Shown piece after piece: positions 21,406 to 33,411 of a stretch of DNA of 64,000 nt (within the stretch, counting starts at the first letter, position 1; each line of letters starts with the position of its first letter). The DNA is from Cladophialophora immunda. Lineage: Eukaryota > Ascomycota > Eurotiomycetes > Chaetothyriales > Herpotrichiellaceae. The position numbers were made by a program, and so were the translations under genes. The stretch lies in NCBI RefSeq assembly GCF_000835495.1, contig NW_015622543.1:3138463-3202462 (forward strand), in the 5' to 3' direction. Below the pieces are notes generated by a model. The model searched no databases, was not told where the DNA came from, and saw only the letters and a list, made by a program, of their open reading frames with translations.

Positions 21406-23464
21406 ATGAGCGATGTGAAACTCATAAGTCTCAATCTGTCCCGGCAGGAAACTATCTGTCCAATGGACCTATGCTTGGTGCGAGACGGAAGTTCAATGTA
21501 TCAAGCCACGAAGAAAGAGGGAGATTCGGATTCGAGTGCAATAACGCACATCTCAATCCCATACGATGTCTCCGACGAGCTTTCCGACTCAGAAAGCTGC
21601 CTGCCGCAAGTTTCTGGACATGCCAGTGTTGATACAGGCGCAGACCATGACTACTCCGAAATCCACGACGTGCTTTTCAATTCAGGTATGTCATTTAAGC
21701 CCCTTTCCTTGGAAAGACCCGATCAATTGATGGCAAAGAAAAAGTTGGCTTGGAACGTGTCTACGAATGCTGGCAAAAGGTGCAAAAGAAATACTTCGCG
21801 CTGAGCTTTGACGATGACTTCCAAATGGTGGGTTACGTCCCTCAATCTAGATCGTCTGCTGAAGTTGACGCATGGAATAAGTTCGACCAGTGGGAAGTAC
21901 CGGGGTTCTCGAGATGCCTTCAAGATGAACTGGTCGAGGCATACTTTGGGCAGTTCCACCCAATCTGTCCTGCGGTCGATCAATCAAGGTTTCTCAAGTG
22001 GTATGAAGCGCCTCAACGAGATGTCCTGGCTCCCCCACAGCCCATGCGACTTTTACTCCTGTCGATACTATTTGCAGCTTTGTCTCACATTGAGGAAGAC
22101 TCGCTCCGAGGAGAGCTGTGCACCTCGGTTAAGCGCGCGCAGAAAACCCTGTTTTATTCTGCTCAGAGTCTCTATCACCAAGTTGAACTCGATTTCATGG
22201 GCACGGAAGAACTCGCTCAAAGCGCGCTCCTCTTGAGCTACTGGAGCCCATACGATTCCACGAAGGAGGTCAACAGCTACTGGGTGGACGAAGCCATCCG
22301 CCACGCTGTAGCGGGAGGGATGTCTGATCCATCTTCGACACACCGCAAGAGGATCATTTGGTGGTGCTGTATCATACGCAATCGTATGATATCCCTGGGT
22401 TTGCGCCGGTTCAATAAGTTGGAGAGGCGGCCAGAGGGTCGTCTGCCTGAGCTGACTGACTTCACAGATGAGAGCTCGGGATGCTACTTGATATCCGTCG
22501 AAACAAAGCTTTACTTCACACGAGCATTCATCCTACTGTGTAAGCTGACCAGACTCATGGTAGATTCGGTGCGGTTGAATTCCCGAGATTATAACTCTAC
22601 CTGGCTTTTCCCAGGGGCTCAACAAGCATTCGATTTGCTGCAAGAGGTCGGCCAGATAGACCAGAAATTGAAGGTCTGGGGCGCCAACTTCGCTCACCTT
22701 TACGCGGCAGTTCAGGATTTGAAGGTCCCCAGCACTGACCTGGTCATTTTCCATCTCCTTGAACTAATGCACCAGTAAGTTCACCGGCCTCATCTGCCTC
22801 TGCAACGGGCCCCTCAAGAATTTTAACACTGGTCCCATACAGGTTTGCCATTTCGATGCTGTACGAGCCGTTTCTCAGGCTCTCAGACAGCTGTGACTCG
22901 CAGGCGTGGTTTGTAAAGGATCTGGCCCTCCTCAAGATCAAAGAGGCGTCAAGAAACACAGCCGCCATCACGGCATCAATGCTTCGATTCGCCAACCCAA
23001 AGGATCTCTCAATCATCGTGTAGGTAATGATCCATCCCAACGGCCTCTGGCTTCAGGGTCTATGCTTTCATGAGCGACTCGAGAGTCTGACGAGATGTGT
23101 TGCGGGTAGGCCACCCTGGATAATTCTCCCGATTGCTCTGCACCTGATCCAGCTGAGCGAGGCCCAAGACCTCGAGGTCAAGACCGAGATCACCCAGCAG
23201 CTCGGATACCTGATGCGGACCCTGCATACTCTGACACGACGATTCGAAGGAGCCCAGTTTATCGTCAAGATCATCAACGCCATTATTATGCTAGTCAGGA
23301 ACTCCACGGAGGAAGTGCCCTTGGGCCAACCGTTTGCGTGGCTGGGGACGCCGCAGGGACGAAGCGTGGGAAGAGGCTACATGCGACTCAGACAGGAGAC
23401 GGTGATTCTCCATGTGCTGGAGACGATACAGAATGGTCTTGCAAATGAAGTGGTCCAAGCCTGA
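21406..23464 (+). CDS. fungal-specific transcription factor domain protein lacking a zinc cluster (TF2)
   Basis: Three clear exons and a less certain fourth. ATG 21406 opens an acidic Ser/Asp-rich leader. An intron at 21686-21744 joins it to ERVYECWQKVQKKYF. The long exon 21745-22774 holds the fungal_trans domain (AYFGQFHPICPAVDQSRF, LLLLSILFAALSHIE, WWCCIIRNRMISLGLRR). An intron at 22775-22842 leads to FAISMLYEPFL. After LSII a TAG at 23021 must be spliced out, either by a 39-base intron with a poor donor (23018-23056) or by one from 23020 to about 23087. The remaining frame runs to 23464. No Zn2Cys6 motif was found at the N-terminus. It could be a co-regulator, or the zinc exon may be decayed or distant. 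Confidence 0.75.
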
Positions 23465-23839
23465 TGCTGAGTGGCTGAGAAACGGCTTTGATTTAAAGGC
23501 GCGTTGGGGTTTTCTTGCCTATGGTCACTCTCTTCTTCAACGGCGGGTGACAAATGTGTAACATAGGAAAAGGCGTAATTCATGTACGCAATATGCAACA
23601 TGCCCGAAGCACTCTTTCTATGAGAGCAAGCAGGAAAACCACGTAAAAATACTTTGTATTGTTTCTTGAATAATAGGCGAAGGCATTCCGCCAGATCCTC
23701 TAAAGCGATCGCCAAAGTTGACAAGGCCGTGAAACAACGGTTCAGCCGGGACGACATCAACTCTCGACGCTTGCCCACTCTGGCCTTGGACTTTCCACGG
23801 CCTCAACCGCCCAGAATCCTGGTTTGTTCGGCGGGCAAG
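23465..23839. other. convergent intergenic region
   Basis: Between the 3' ends of TF2 and MFS B. No gene seen. Confidence 0.5.
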
Positions 23840-25609
23840 CTACACCACGGTGTCCAGATGCTCAGCAACTGCTTTCTCTTCGCCCCCTATGTGGATTTTC
23901 CCTGTAATCGTGTGACTCTCCGCATCAAGCACAATGTCTTCCTGGCAAACGACCACGAGATCCGTGTCCCCGAAAAGCAGCGCGACTTCCTCCAAGCTCT
24001 TCCCCTGCGTGTCGGGAAAGAAGAAGTAGATGATCGGGGAAGTGACGGCTGTGATGCAGATGAAGACCAAGAAGAACCGCCACTGGATATTGGAGATTGC
24101 CGAGGAGGCCGACTGCGTCCAGAGAATGCTGACGACACAAAAGGTGACGACGTTGATAGTGGCACCTTTTGCTCGGAGATGCGTGGGGAAGAACTCGGCG
24201 CTCCAATAGGCGCAAGGCCCTTCGGTGAGCGCGGCGCTGAGGACGAGATAGATGTAGACCAGGGCGACTCCGGCTATCTGAGCCGACCGGTTGTTGGACT
24301 GGCCCGCGAACTGCGCCGAAACAGCCGTGTAGCACGACAAAACGATCACCATGCTTGAAAGGCCAATCGCGACCATGGTAGGTCGACGAAGTCTCTCTGT
24401 GAACTGTAAAGTCTATCAGCAGCTGGTCATAAAGTAAGATTCGGGCCCTATTTCTCGAGCAGCAGCACTAAGACTCGCAGGGGGTATGGGACTCACGAAG
24501 ATTGCAGCGACTAGACCAGGCATGACGGCGGCCAGCTGACCAGCCTGAAGGAGCTGTTGTTTCAATGCATCAAAGCCCAAACTCTCATACATCTGGGTAG
24601 CGTAGAGAACAATGGTCAAGTTCCCGCTGGAGAGCACCGAAAAGACGACGAATATGGTCATGAGCATCCGTTTGCGCAACGACGGCCTGCGGAAGATCTC
24701 GGACCAGGACGAGGGCAAGGTGCGGTCGAGTTCGATTTGTTTTTTCATCTGAAACGCCTCCATCTCTGCAAAGAGCGTGTCCCCTGAGGAGGAATGGAGT
24801 TTCCGAATGATGTCTCGCGCTTCTTCCTCTCGGCCTTTCATCAGGAGATATCGCGGGGACTCGGGCACCCACCAGAGGCCACAGAGGAGACAGATTGCCG
24901 GGACGGCCCCGATCGCCTGCGGTCCTCGCCACGTCGCGAGGGAGGCGGGACTCACGTTGACGTAGAAGCCAACCCCGACGTAGCTGGCCAGAAGGTAGCC
25001 AGTGCTCACGCCCACGGCATGGAACTGGGCGAAGGCACCTCTCACCTCCGGCGGCACGCATTCTGTGATCCACACGGGGATGGTCATTGACAAGATCAGA
25101 GCGCCAAAGCCACTGACGAATCGAAATACAATGAACATGGCAATGTGGACTGAGCCAGCACACAGCGCCGCTGAGACCACCTGTGAATTGCTGTCAGCCT
25201 GTAGCCATGATGATACTGGGTCGCACGGAAACTCGAAGTCCGTGCAGAGGAAGTATCTTACAATGATAGCCCCTCCCATATAGATCGATGTCTTTCGGCC
25301 AAATCGATCTCCGATGGAGTGGCTGGATAGCGCTCCGAAGACACCGCCGGCATAGTAAAGTGAAGTTGTCGCCCCCGTAAGGGCCGCAGCATTGGTGTCG
25401 CTGAGTTTCATGTATCGATAGAAGCTGGGTTGCGCAATCGTGTTTCCAATGATTCCCGCAGAGTAGGCGTACGAGATGGAGCCGAGACACATGACCACCA
25501 CGCTGAAAATGGTTCGGAGGCGGAAGTGCCTCTTGCCTTTTGTTGCAGAGGCGATAGGACCTTCGATATGTTGGCCAGCTCCACTGTTTTCGACCTCCAT
25601 CTCTGCCAT
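23840..25609 (-). CDS. MFS transporter B, sugar-porter family
   Basis: Three exons: 25609-25262, 25180-24497 and 24403-23840. ATG 25609 (MAEMEVENSG) is preferred because the paralogue at 55285 starts at the equivalent place; an upstream extension has only a TTG. The signatures are GDRFGRK, PESPRYLLMKGR, FTERLRRPT and FPDTQGKSLEE, with about 12 membrane segments. Sequence similarity to MFS C at 55285 is high (for example AALCAGSVHIAMFIVFRF and SSGNL in both). MFS C has no introns at these positions. The first intron (81 bases) is a multiple of three and has no stop. Plasma-membrane import of a substrate of the island is likely; the solute is unknown. Confidence 0.9.
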
Positions 25610-26321
25610 ATCTTCGCCAAATGCGGCCTCTAGTTTTTGGGGTGTAAGATTGCGGTAGATGTTGGGTGTGACAGGCACTTGTATCTGCGGAGTGATATTC
25701 AGGGAAGCGGTTGATGCCAGGAATCTGCACAATGGTTGGGACTATTCAAATACATCTTCTTCTACAAAAAAGCTAAATCTCGAGGAGAAGAATGTCTAGA
25801 TCTTCACGAAGACCGATCTAGACTAATCTCTGACACTTTGTTCAATTCGACTGTCTCCGCCGGCCTGCTGGAATTGATAACGGTTCAGCGGAACGGAATT
25901 GAAGTGACGACGAGGCATGTTCTATTCCGCTCTAACCAACACGAATCTCGCGGAAACTAATCAAGTCAAAGCGACAGCGGCACAGCCGCCCTTTGGGAAC
26001 AAGCATCGGTGAAAACTGAGGTTAGAAGACAACAGCAAACTAGCAGCAGACTGACATTTGACACCAACACCCTCAGACCCAGACGGAGAACTAGACTCGG
26101 ACACGGAGTAAGTTGATGGTATGTTAGCCTTGCCTGGAGGAGTCTCCTCTGAGACTCTCTGTGTATCTATCTGCCTGTACGTCTCATAACACAGCTATGT
26201 TTGAAGTTGAACAGTTGAATCGACTTGTTCAGAACCAAGCCCCTCCCGCTCCTGCGTGGCCCTGGCTCACTGGCTCACTCCTTGATCATTGCCGCTGCTT
26301 CTCCGTGGCAATCACGACAAT
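25610..26321. other. intergenic region upstream of MFS B
   Basis: No gene seen. GCGGAACGGAA near 25889 and TTCCGCT at 25925 resemble the recurring TTCCGCC/GGCGGAA element. Confidence 0.45.
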
Positions 26322-27434
26322 TCATCCCAATACCTTCGCTACGTACCCTCCATCCTCAACGCCGCCTAGCTTCGTCGTCAAAAGATTTCTGTCGAGAATC
26401 TCCTGTTTTCGTTCCAAGATCTCGGTAATATCCCACTATGTCCCTAAATTAGTCTCGTCACTAGCAAATGCAGAGCCCTCAAATAAGATCCAGAATCTTA
26501 CATTCGCTGTAGTGTATCTCCCACTCATGAACTGAGCCTCGTCACTAGCAGCCCAATTGATGACTCCCCCCGCCAATTCGTTCGTATCCACCGCATAGTA
26601 GCGGTATATGTCTTCGAGTATATCCGTCACGAAGATTCCTGGGTGAACCGCAACAGCTTGCACCTGCGTCTCTTCGTTGCTCTCCGCATGCGCGTACGCG
26701 GCCAGCTGATTGATTATAAGCTTGGAAAAAGAATAGGCAGATTGGCCGGGGTTGACAATGTAACTGATGCCTGAGCTGACATAAACGATCTTTCTTTTCA
26801 CAGATTTATCTTTGGGCGTGGTAGGTTGGTTCAAGAAATACTTTGTCAGGAGCAGAGATCCGCGGATGTTGGTGGTCAGGTCATTGTCCCACCATTTCTC
26901 TATGTCGCAAGTAGCAATCCATTGATCGGCCGCTGTCTTTGAAACTGCGTTGCTGACGAGAATGTCCACGCCCTCCGGAAAGCGCTCTGATATTGTCTTG
27001 AAGGCCAGAGATATCGAAGATTCTCTGCTTATGTCCAGGTCCAGGGGGAGAACTTCAATAGAGGGATTGATGCTTCTCAGTTTGGCCGCCGTGTCCATGA
27101 GGCTAGTTGATTTCCGGGCGGTGATGATGATTGCACGAGCTCCCGCCACGGCAAAGACTGGCGCGAGAGCCTAGCAGCTCAATCACGCATCAGTCAGGTT
27201 GATGTCTCTTGTAGAACGTTGTCGAGGCTCAATGTTTTCGCAAAGAGGAGGACTTACATCTTTTCCTATACCTTTCGATGCCCCGGTTATCATGACAACC
27301 TTGCCATTCTTTGATAGTTCCGGCCGACGTGGATCTATTGTCGGATAGACATCGCGATATATCCCCTTAGTGAAGCTTCCGTAGATACTCAGGTCATGAG
27401 GTGTCCTTCCGTCCAGGTGAACTCGCTGGGTCAT
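26322..27434 (-). CDS. short-chain dehydrogenase/reductase 3
   Basis: Three exons. Exon 1 starts at ATG 27434 and contains a roughly 45-residue N-terminal extension before the cofactor motif TGASKGIGK. Splicing near 27255/27173 continues into ALAPVFAVAGARAIIITAR. The main exon has the NAG-equivalent SNAVSK, the catalytic YVSSG serine and Tyr-x3-Lys in AYSFSK. A last intron (about 26501-26434) leads to NWDITEILERKQEI and the stop at 26322. This form, with VHPGIF and a C-terminal WDITE(I)LE block, is typical of uncharacterised fungal SDRs; an aspartate within LDLD is seen. It should be a cytosolic NAD(P)-dependent oxidoreductase. The substrate is unknown and it is more divergent than the other three SDRs here. 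Confidence 0.85.
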
Positions 27435-28006
27435 GATGGTTGTTTGGGATAACCTTTCGAGATAATGCTATCAAATAGAGAAGAACACAATACATAGACT
27501 GCCACGGGACATCCCATATGAATAGCCTGGAAGCAGGACAAGGTTTACTTTTCTGTCTTCGAGAACCCGATCCCGGCTGTTGGGTCATGGTACTGGACTC
27601 CCGTCTAGGCAGCAGGCGTTACGATTAGATTTACGTTCCGCTTTACATTGCTACTTCCGCCACTTTAAATCTTGAGACAAGTGCCTCCTTCACATGAGAG
27701 TAGCCCAAAGGGTAAAGCCGCAGCCTGTATAAGGCATCCTTAAAGGTCTGCGTTAGTGTACCTCCGTTCAACCGTAGACGTTGGCTCTGTATCTCCGCTC
27801 TGATGGCCACAGGGAATGCGCAGGGGGATACCAAGTTGGCGGCTGGATGCTTTTCGACAGATCCCCAGAACAGGAAGAGTGGTCGAGATGAGCTGAACCG
27901 TGAGGGCCTCTCCGATACTCCGACCACTATGTTCAAGCAGAGCAAAAGTTCCCCTTCAATGTTGATTCATGCACGGACCTATCCTTCGACGTGGCTCCCT
28001 GATTTG
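27435..28006. other. intergenic region SDR3 / PEX11-like gene
   Basis: Upstream of SDR3. It carries TTCCGCT at 27636 and TTCCGCC at 27655. A leftward open frame at 27643-27945 has no recognisable family and is not called. Confidence 0.45.
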
Positions 28007-28956
28007 CTAGGTTGCAGCTCGCCAGTGATTCCTAAAACTGTTCAAACTAGCTATAAGACTCAGGAGGGAAGTTATGCCCGCATTCATACCCGGAATACCC
28101 GTGGGATAAAAGCTGCTGTGGACAGCAACTGGAAACCAGCACGCAGTGACCATAAATTCATTCCACCACTTTCGATTGAAGTCCGCCTGCTCCTGAGCGG
28201 TCTTCTTTGCACCATTCTTCTTTTCGATCTCGGCCTCGCGCCAGAGCCGGAGGAAATCGCTCACCACGCCCACACACCAAGCGCGACAGCTCCATGCTAT
28301 CCATTTGGCGATTCCACCTCGCTTTTCGACGACGGACGAAGGTAATATGCCTTTGCCATGTAGATGGCAGATATTCTCAATGGCCTGGAAAATGATGTAG
28401 GCATTGCATTGGAGAAGTACCAGGCGGTGAAGAACGGGGTCCATCTCCCTGAAGGCCTTCCTTGATATCAGGAATTTAAGTCTGACGTACAGAGGAATAA
28501 GACCCGTGAGACGTTGGGTTTTCCGCCAATCTGAGATGAGCGAACTGAGAGGCGTGAGGACGGACGAGATCGAAGGTGCTGTGGCAAGTACATCCGGCAG
28601 CCCCTTCCACCGTGTGCGCCATAGAACTCGATAGATCTGGTCGGAGCGGGTTGGAGATCGTACAGCAAGGTATGCTGCGAGATTGGCTGAGAAATTGATG
28701 GTTGCAAGAACTGCACCCAGACCAGCAGTAGTTTGGATCAGCCTGTCGTTAGTCAGCACGTAATTCTATCAAATACTAATACAGCGACCAGAAAAAAACA
28801 AACCTACTTGCTCATACGCACGACGATCTGGTCGCTTCTTGAGATGTCCCCTTTGGATTGACTGCGAATATCGGGTGGTTTGCCTGTCTCATCGCCATTC
28901 TTTTCCGACTTCTGAGCATCTGCATGGCTCGAAGAAATTGGCTCCGCGCCCGCCAT
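28007..28956 (-). CDS. PEX11-like peroxisomal membrane protein
   Basis: Two exons. ATG 28956 begins a hydrophilic leader (MAGAEPISSSHADAQ). The intron from about 28800 to 28742 (donor GTAGGT) joins MSK to LIQTTAGLGAVLATI. The body resembles fungal Pex11C: LSSLISDWRKTQRLTGLIPLY, DPVLHRLVLLQCNAYIIFQAIENICHL and GGIAKWIAWSCRAW, with a charged helix EAEIEKKNGAKK and a hydrophobic C-terminus. PEX11 proteins bend and elongate the peroxisomal membrane and drive proliferation. Here a copy sits among oxidoreductase genes, which suggests that pathway induction is coupled to peroxisome expansion. None of the enzymes nearby shows an obvious C-terminal SKL signal. Assignment rests on pattern similarity and should be checked by profile search. 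Confidence 0.7.
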
Positions 28957-29569
28957 TAGATTACTTGGCAAGTACGCCTTGTTTTTGACGAAGAGACTGC
29001 AGCAACCTGCCAGGAGTACCTTTTGAAGTGAGCATCGAAAGCAGATCGTTAGAATTACTCATAGGCGTGGAAGGATTCGGCCTGTCGGTAAATAGTCATC
29101 ATCTAACCGAGGCTCTGAGTTCAAGACTTCAGGGGGACTGGAACGAGCGGGCTCGCCTGTGGAAAGGGAACTTGCCCTAATATGCTAATGGTGATCACGA
29201 CGACGCAGCCCTTGCAACCAACCAGCGGCATGAATATCACCCTGGGTAGAGCCACGAGAGAAAGGGTATGGCCATGGAGGTCATCGGCACTTATTATCCG
29301 CCTCCACAATCGCACGTCCCTCCTTCTTACGCAGTCCCTCTTTCACCCCACGCATTCTCATGCATTCTCATCTCCAGGAGCGGCCAATGACGATCCCATG
29401 CACCAGCCAGTAGAGGATAGTACTGTGCCGACAGCGTGTCCTTCCATTTTGGACGTCGATGCAGTTTTGTGTCCGCTTCTCGACTTGGGTATCACGGCCC
29501 ACAGCGATTTTGGAGGGTTCGGGCTCGTGCCTCATCTAATCAAACTGGCATCACTTCCGAGACTGCAAG
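28957..29569. other. divergent intergenic region PEX11-like / TF3
   Basis: No gene is recognised. I read the last 470 bases in all rightward frames for a zinc-cluster exon of TF3 and found no CX2CX6C pattern. Confidence 0.5.
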
Positions 29570-32228
29570 ATGAACTATAGCGAGGGAAGAGGCTTCCGCC
29601 GTCCAAACAAACGAGAGGCACCAGGCTCCAGAGCCTTCGTAAATTCCTTGCTCCAAGACATCGAAATTCTGGAGAACCGGTTGAGAGAGTCTGGCCAGGA
29701 ACCACCTGAGCCACAGAATCCTCTTCTGAAAGGGCGACCACTAAAGACTGTGCGAAATTGCCGTGATGCAGAAGAATCCAGACCGAACGGATCAGTAAAC
29801 GGGAAAGGTACGAACCTGAACGCGCGACATGGTGTAATGTCGAAAAACAATTCCAGGCTGCCTCCCGTCGGCCACAGACTGAACGCTCTTTCCAGTCATG
29901 CGAATACAAATGTTACATACGATCAGGCACAGTTCCACAGTAACAACGTTCCCTCTTGTATACACACATCTGTGGAACTCCCCACAGCAGACAGCGTTAG
30001 GACACAGTCACCTTTACTCTCTTCGGAGGCGTGCAGACGAGCACTAGCCTTGCGACATTCCCTATTCAGTCCGTATCAGATAGTGTTTGACAGGCCTAGA
30101 GGCCGAGTCCAATATTTCTGCCCCAGCAATTGTTTCAAGCGTTATTTCAGCGAACATGTTCGACCACACCAAGGAGCCGCCGAAAGCTACCGGCTAGAAA
30201 AGCACGCCTACCGCATCCTGGCAGACGTCCCTGCACAAATCCAAGACCATCTGATGGGGCTTTTCTGGAGTCGCTACAATGAGACATTTCACATAGTAGA
30301 CCGCGAGTCTTTCTACGGAGATCTCGGCACTGGTGCATCGACATCTTACTCTGGGTTTCTACACATCTCATGCCTGGCCATGGGGTACTTGTTCGCCGAC
30401 AAAAAGAACCCAGTAATGCGGCATGTCACGGTCTCCGACAATGTCAGTGTATTCCACCAGGAGATTAAATACATACTTGACGGAGAACTAGAAGATCCTC
30501 AAGGCCTCACAACCATTCAGACAATGCTGGTCCTCAGCGACCTTCAGTGTGCACTTGGGATGGATGATCTTGGAGGATTATATGCAGGTATGTCCTTTGT
30601 AGACCTCCTTTCCGCGCGCTCGGTATTTGAAAGCTGGACCTGAACAACGAGCAGGAATAGCCTGTCGTCTTGCGTTTGACTATGGCCTGAATCTGGAGCA
30701 CTCGCAGCTGGGATTGTCGCAGGCAGAGATTCAGTCCCGCAGAAGACTGCTTCGTTCCTGTATTCTCTACGACAGAGGTTGGTCACTGTATTTAGGCAGG
30801 CCCACGAGTATAAAGAACTCAGACCTCGACATGTCTCAACTTGCAGACATGTTCTCGCGTCTGGGCGGCTTGTGTGGATTGGACAGACTCCCAACACTCG
30901 CGCAGCCAGCCATGGATGAAACTGAGAACATGCTCTACGAAGCCACGCTCGAACTTTTAGACATTGCCAGCAAGGTTCAAGAGAAAACCCATTCAGATAT
31001 CGCTCCTGGATCGGATACCCACGGGAATTTATTGGTTGAGATAGCCGCCCTTGGGAATAGTTTGAACTCCTGGTCTGCGAGGCTTCCTCCACAAATCCGG
31101 TGGACTCCGGAAAATGCTGAGAAAGCACCATCTCTATATTTCATCATGCAGTAAGTATTTGTTCCATCCTTCAAGCCAGAATCCGCCCTGATTGGCTGTG
31201 GGCATCACTTTGTGCTGCACAGTATTTCCCGTTAAACGAGCGAGCTAACTCTAGGCTCAATCAGTCAACAATTCCATACGACCCAGGCCTTATTGCATGG
31301 ACCTTACGGGCAATATGGAGAGGCGCTTCAAGGGCAATATTGTGCCTCTGAGTCAAAGCCCCTTGATCAGGGGAATGACGCATACTCCTTCGTCCCCTTG
31401 GCTCGATCAATTGCGTTCAAGCATGCCTTGAAGGTGGCGCGGATTTTCGCATATCATCGAATGAGATTCGGCCAGAGCCAAATTGGGCTGTTCTCGCTTA
31501 CGCATGCTGCTACAGCAAGTCTCGTTCTGATTGCGAATGCATCCCTCAATGAGAATGTTACCGAGCGACTTTCCACGTTGCAGCGAATCAAGACACTGCT
31601 CGACGAGTTGAAAGAGATGTCTCTGGTTTATCAACCGGCCCGAATGATGACTGCCGTGATAGAGCACTACATGCAGAACACCGGCGTGGATTTCGAGTGC
31701 CTACCAGTCGCGGGTTCGAGTATGTCTCCATTTTCGGAAACCAGCAGCTTATCCGCTAGGCGGCCCAGTGAGCATGACCCAGAAACTGTCAGGCAATTCA
31801 ACAAGAAGAGACAGACGTCGGGTTGTTCATCCACTGTTGCTCCTATCGACACATCTCGTCAAAAAGGTATATTCGATGTCTTCACTTCCGGCGGACAAAC
31901 TGAAGTTGAAACTGAGGATTTCGAAGTTCTTGGTCATGACATTTCCGGCACTCATGTCTCTATTACTGATGAAATTCACTGGAATCCGTTAGAGTCGACG
32001 TCGCTCCAAAACCCAGGTAGCACGATGGAGACCTTTTTATGGCCAGAAGCCTCTGTTGAGCCGCCAACAAGCCACGCCGGTGAAGAGACGCAAAACTTTG
32101 CAAAGTTCGCCCCTCCATTTCTGTTCTGTGAAAGTCCCGGCAACGGCGCACCGCGCGGTGGCCTCGGGAACGATTTTGGCGATGTTTTCCTCGGATATCA
32201 AGGTGAAGACTTTGGAGATGCCATCTGA
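29570..32228 (+). CDS. fungal-specific transcription factor, zinc-cluster exon missing (TF3)
   Basis: Exons 29570-30587, 30655-31150 and 31265-32228. The frame begins RRPNKREAPGSRAFVNSLLQDIEILENRLRE, the basic linker and coiled coil that normally follow a Zn2Cys6 motif. TF4 at 37706 has the same block (RRPRSRVFVHSLLEHIELLESRLKE) directly after its zinc cluster. The regulatory domain follows with paralogous sequence: LMGLFWSRYNETFHIVDRESF, LDGELEDPQGLTTIQTMLVLSDL and ACRLAFDYGLNLEHS. Intron positions in this region match TF4 (after LYAG and after FIMQ). The apparent start, MNYSEGRGF, has no upstream zinc cluster. It may be a regulator without DNA binding, or a distant or decayed first exon exists. 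The coiled coil could allow dimerisation with TF4. Confidence 0.8.
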
Positions 32229-32818
32229 TCTGACAGTCAGACATGGTCCCTCTTCCGCTGCATTGATTGCCAGGGATCCCGTGTCGATGGCTTTCATGCA
32301 CAATTCCACTAGGTTGGAGACTATTTCTGTCGGTGCGGCTGTTAGTACATGGAAGTGTTCCACAGGCTGCTTCGGATGGATGATGAGAGCCTTAGTGTCA
32401 GATACAAACGCGTTCCCTTGCTATCGGTTAAAAAGCACCGAGAATTCCCAGTCGTGCCACGTTTGATGTCTCGACCTTAGGCAGTCCCGACTTAGGAGAG
32501 AGGTAGTGCTAATCCACTTTAATGATGCCTCATGTCGTCGGATATAGCTTCTTTCCGTCCAGGGCGCTTGTCAATATCGGTCCGGCTGACGGTTAACGAA
32601 GCCCTACCTCGACGCGGCAGATTACCCCATTTCGAGGCCTCCGACCACGAGCATAGTTAGCAGAAGCCTTGTCAGCATGGACTACTTCCATGCAGGACAT
32701 AATGGCCATTAATACGCTATGCAATGCTCCATTGTGCAAAGCTATATGATCTGGTCCACCATAGTGTACGGCAACTATTTGCGCTGGCCCAACATCAACA
32801 TCCAAGGACGACGGCATC
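32229..32818. other. intergenic region TF3 / SnoaL-like 1
   Basis: No gene seen; presumed promoter of the SnoaL-like gene. Confidence 0.45.
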
Positions 32819-33411
32819 ATGGCGAGTTCCACGACGCATCTGGAGGAGCAACTCGCACTGACGCACCACATCAACAATTACGGCTGGTTCGCCGACATCT
32901 TCGCGTGGGACGATATCGCCACTTGCTTTACGGAGGACTGCACCTTTGACTTCAAAGTCGCACCAGATCTCGAAGGCCAAGGTTGGTGACGGCCCCATGA
33001 ACCCCCGGCGCAGTTCAATCCACAGACACCGAATGACGGACTGACTGACCTTCCATTTCCATTGAAGCACCCATGAATCTCAACTCTGGCACGATAAAGG
33101 GCCGCTCCGACACGGCCAAAGCCCTGGCGTTTATCACGGAGAGGTTCAAACGCACGCAGCATAACATTGTGAACATGGATTTCAACATCGATCCGTCCAA
33201 TGCGACCGCAACCGGCAGGGCAAACATCTTCTGGGGCGGGGTCACCGAACAGAACGGCACCCATGTCGCCGTGCAGACCGGCTCCAGGTACACGTGGAAG
33301 TTTAAGAAGAGTGCCGAGAGAAATCGGTGGGAAACCGACTACACGCAGGTGGAGATAGTCTGGGTGTCGTCTTCCCCAGTCGAAGGGTTCAAGCTTGTAA
33401 ATATGCTCTAG
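32819..33411 (+). CDS. SnoaL-like (NTF2-fold) protein 1
   Basis: Two exons, 32819-32981 and 33068-33411, giving about 168 residues from MASSTTHLEEQLAL. The early block HINNYGWFADIFAWDDIATCFTEDCTFDF is the usual start of a SnoaL_4 domain (small cone-shaped alpha+beta barrel). The later strands VNMDFNIDPSNATATGRANIFW and RWETDYTQVEIVWV fit the remaining sheet. Members act as dehydratases, isomerases or cyclases on polyketides, steroids and terpenoids, or as small-molecule hydrolases, in the cytosol. In fungal meroterpenoid pathways SnoaL-like isomerases work next to BVMOs. Catalytic residues vary and cannot be assigned here. A second SnoaL-like gene lies at 57497, beside a BVMO. Confidence 0.85.

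Noticed and set aside
27643..27945. Leftward frame of 100 codons upstream of SDR3
   Set aside because: Composition and lack of motifs look like chance; it overlaps the likely promoter.
29424..29560. Frame with scattered Cys (CRQRV ... FCVRF) upstream of TF3 considered as its zinc cluster
   Set aside because: Spacing does not fit CX2CX6C and a stop codon ends the frame before TF3.
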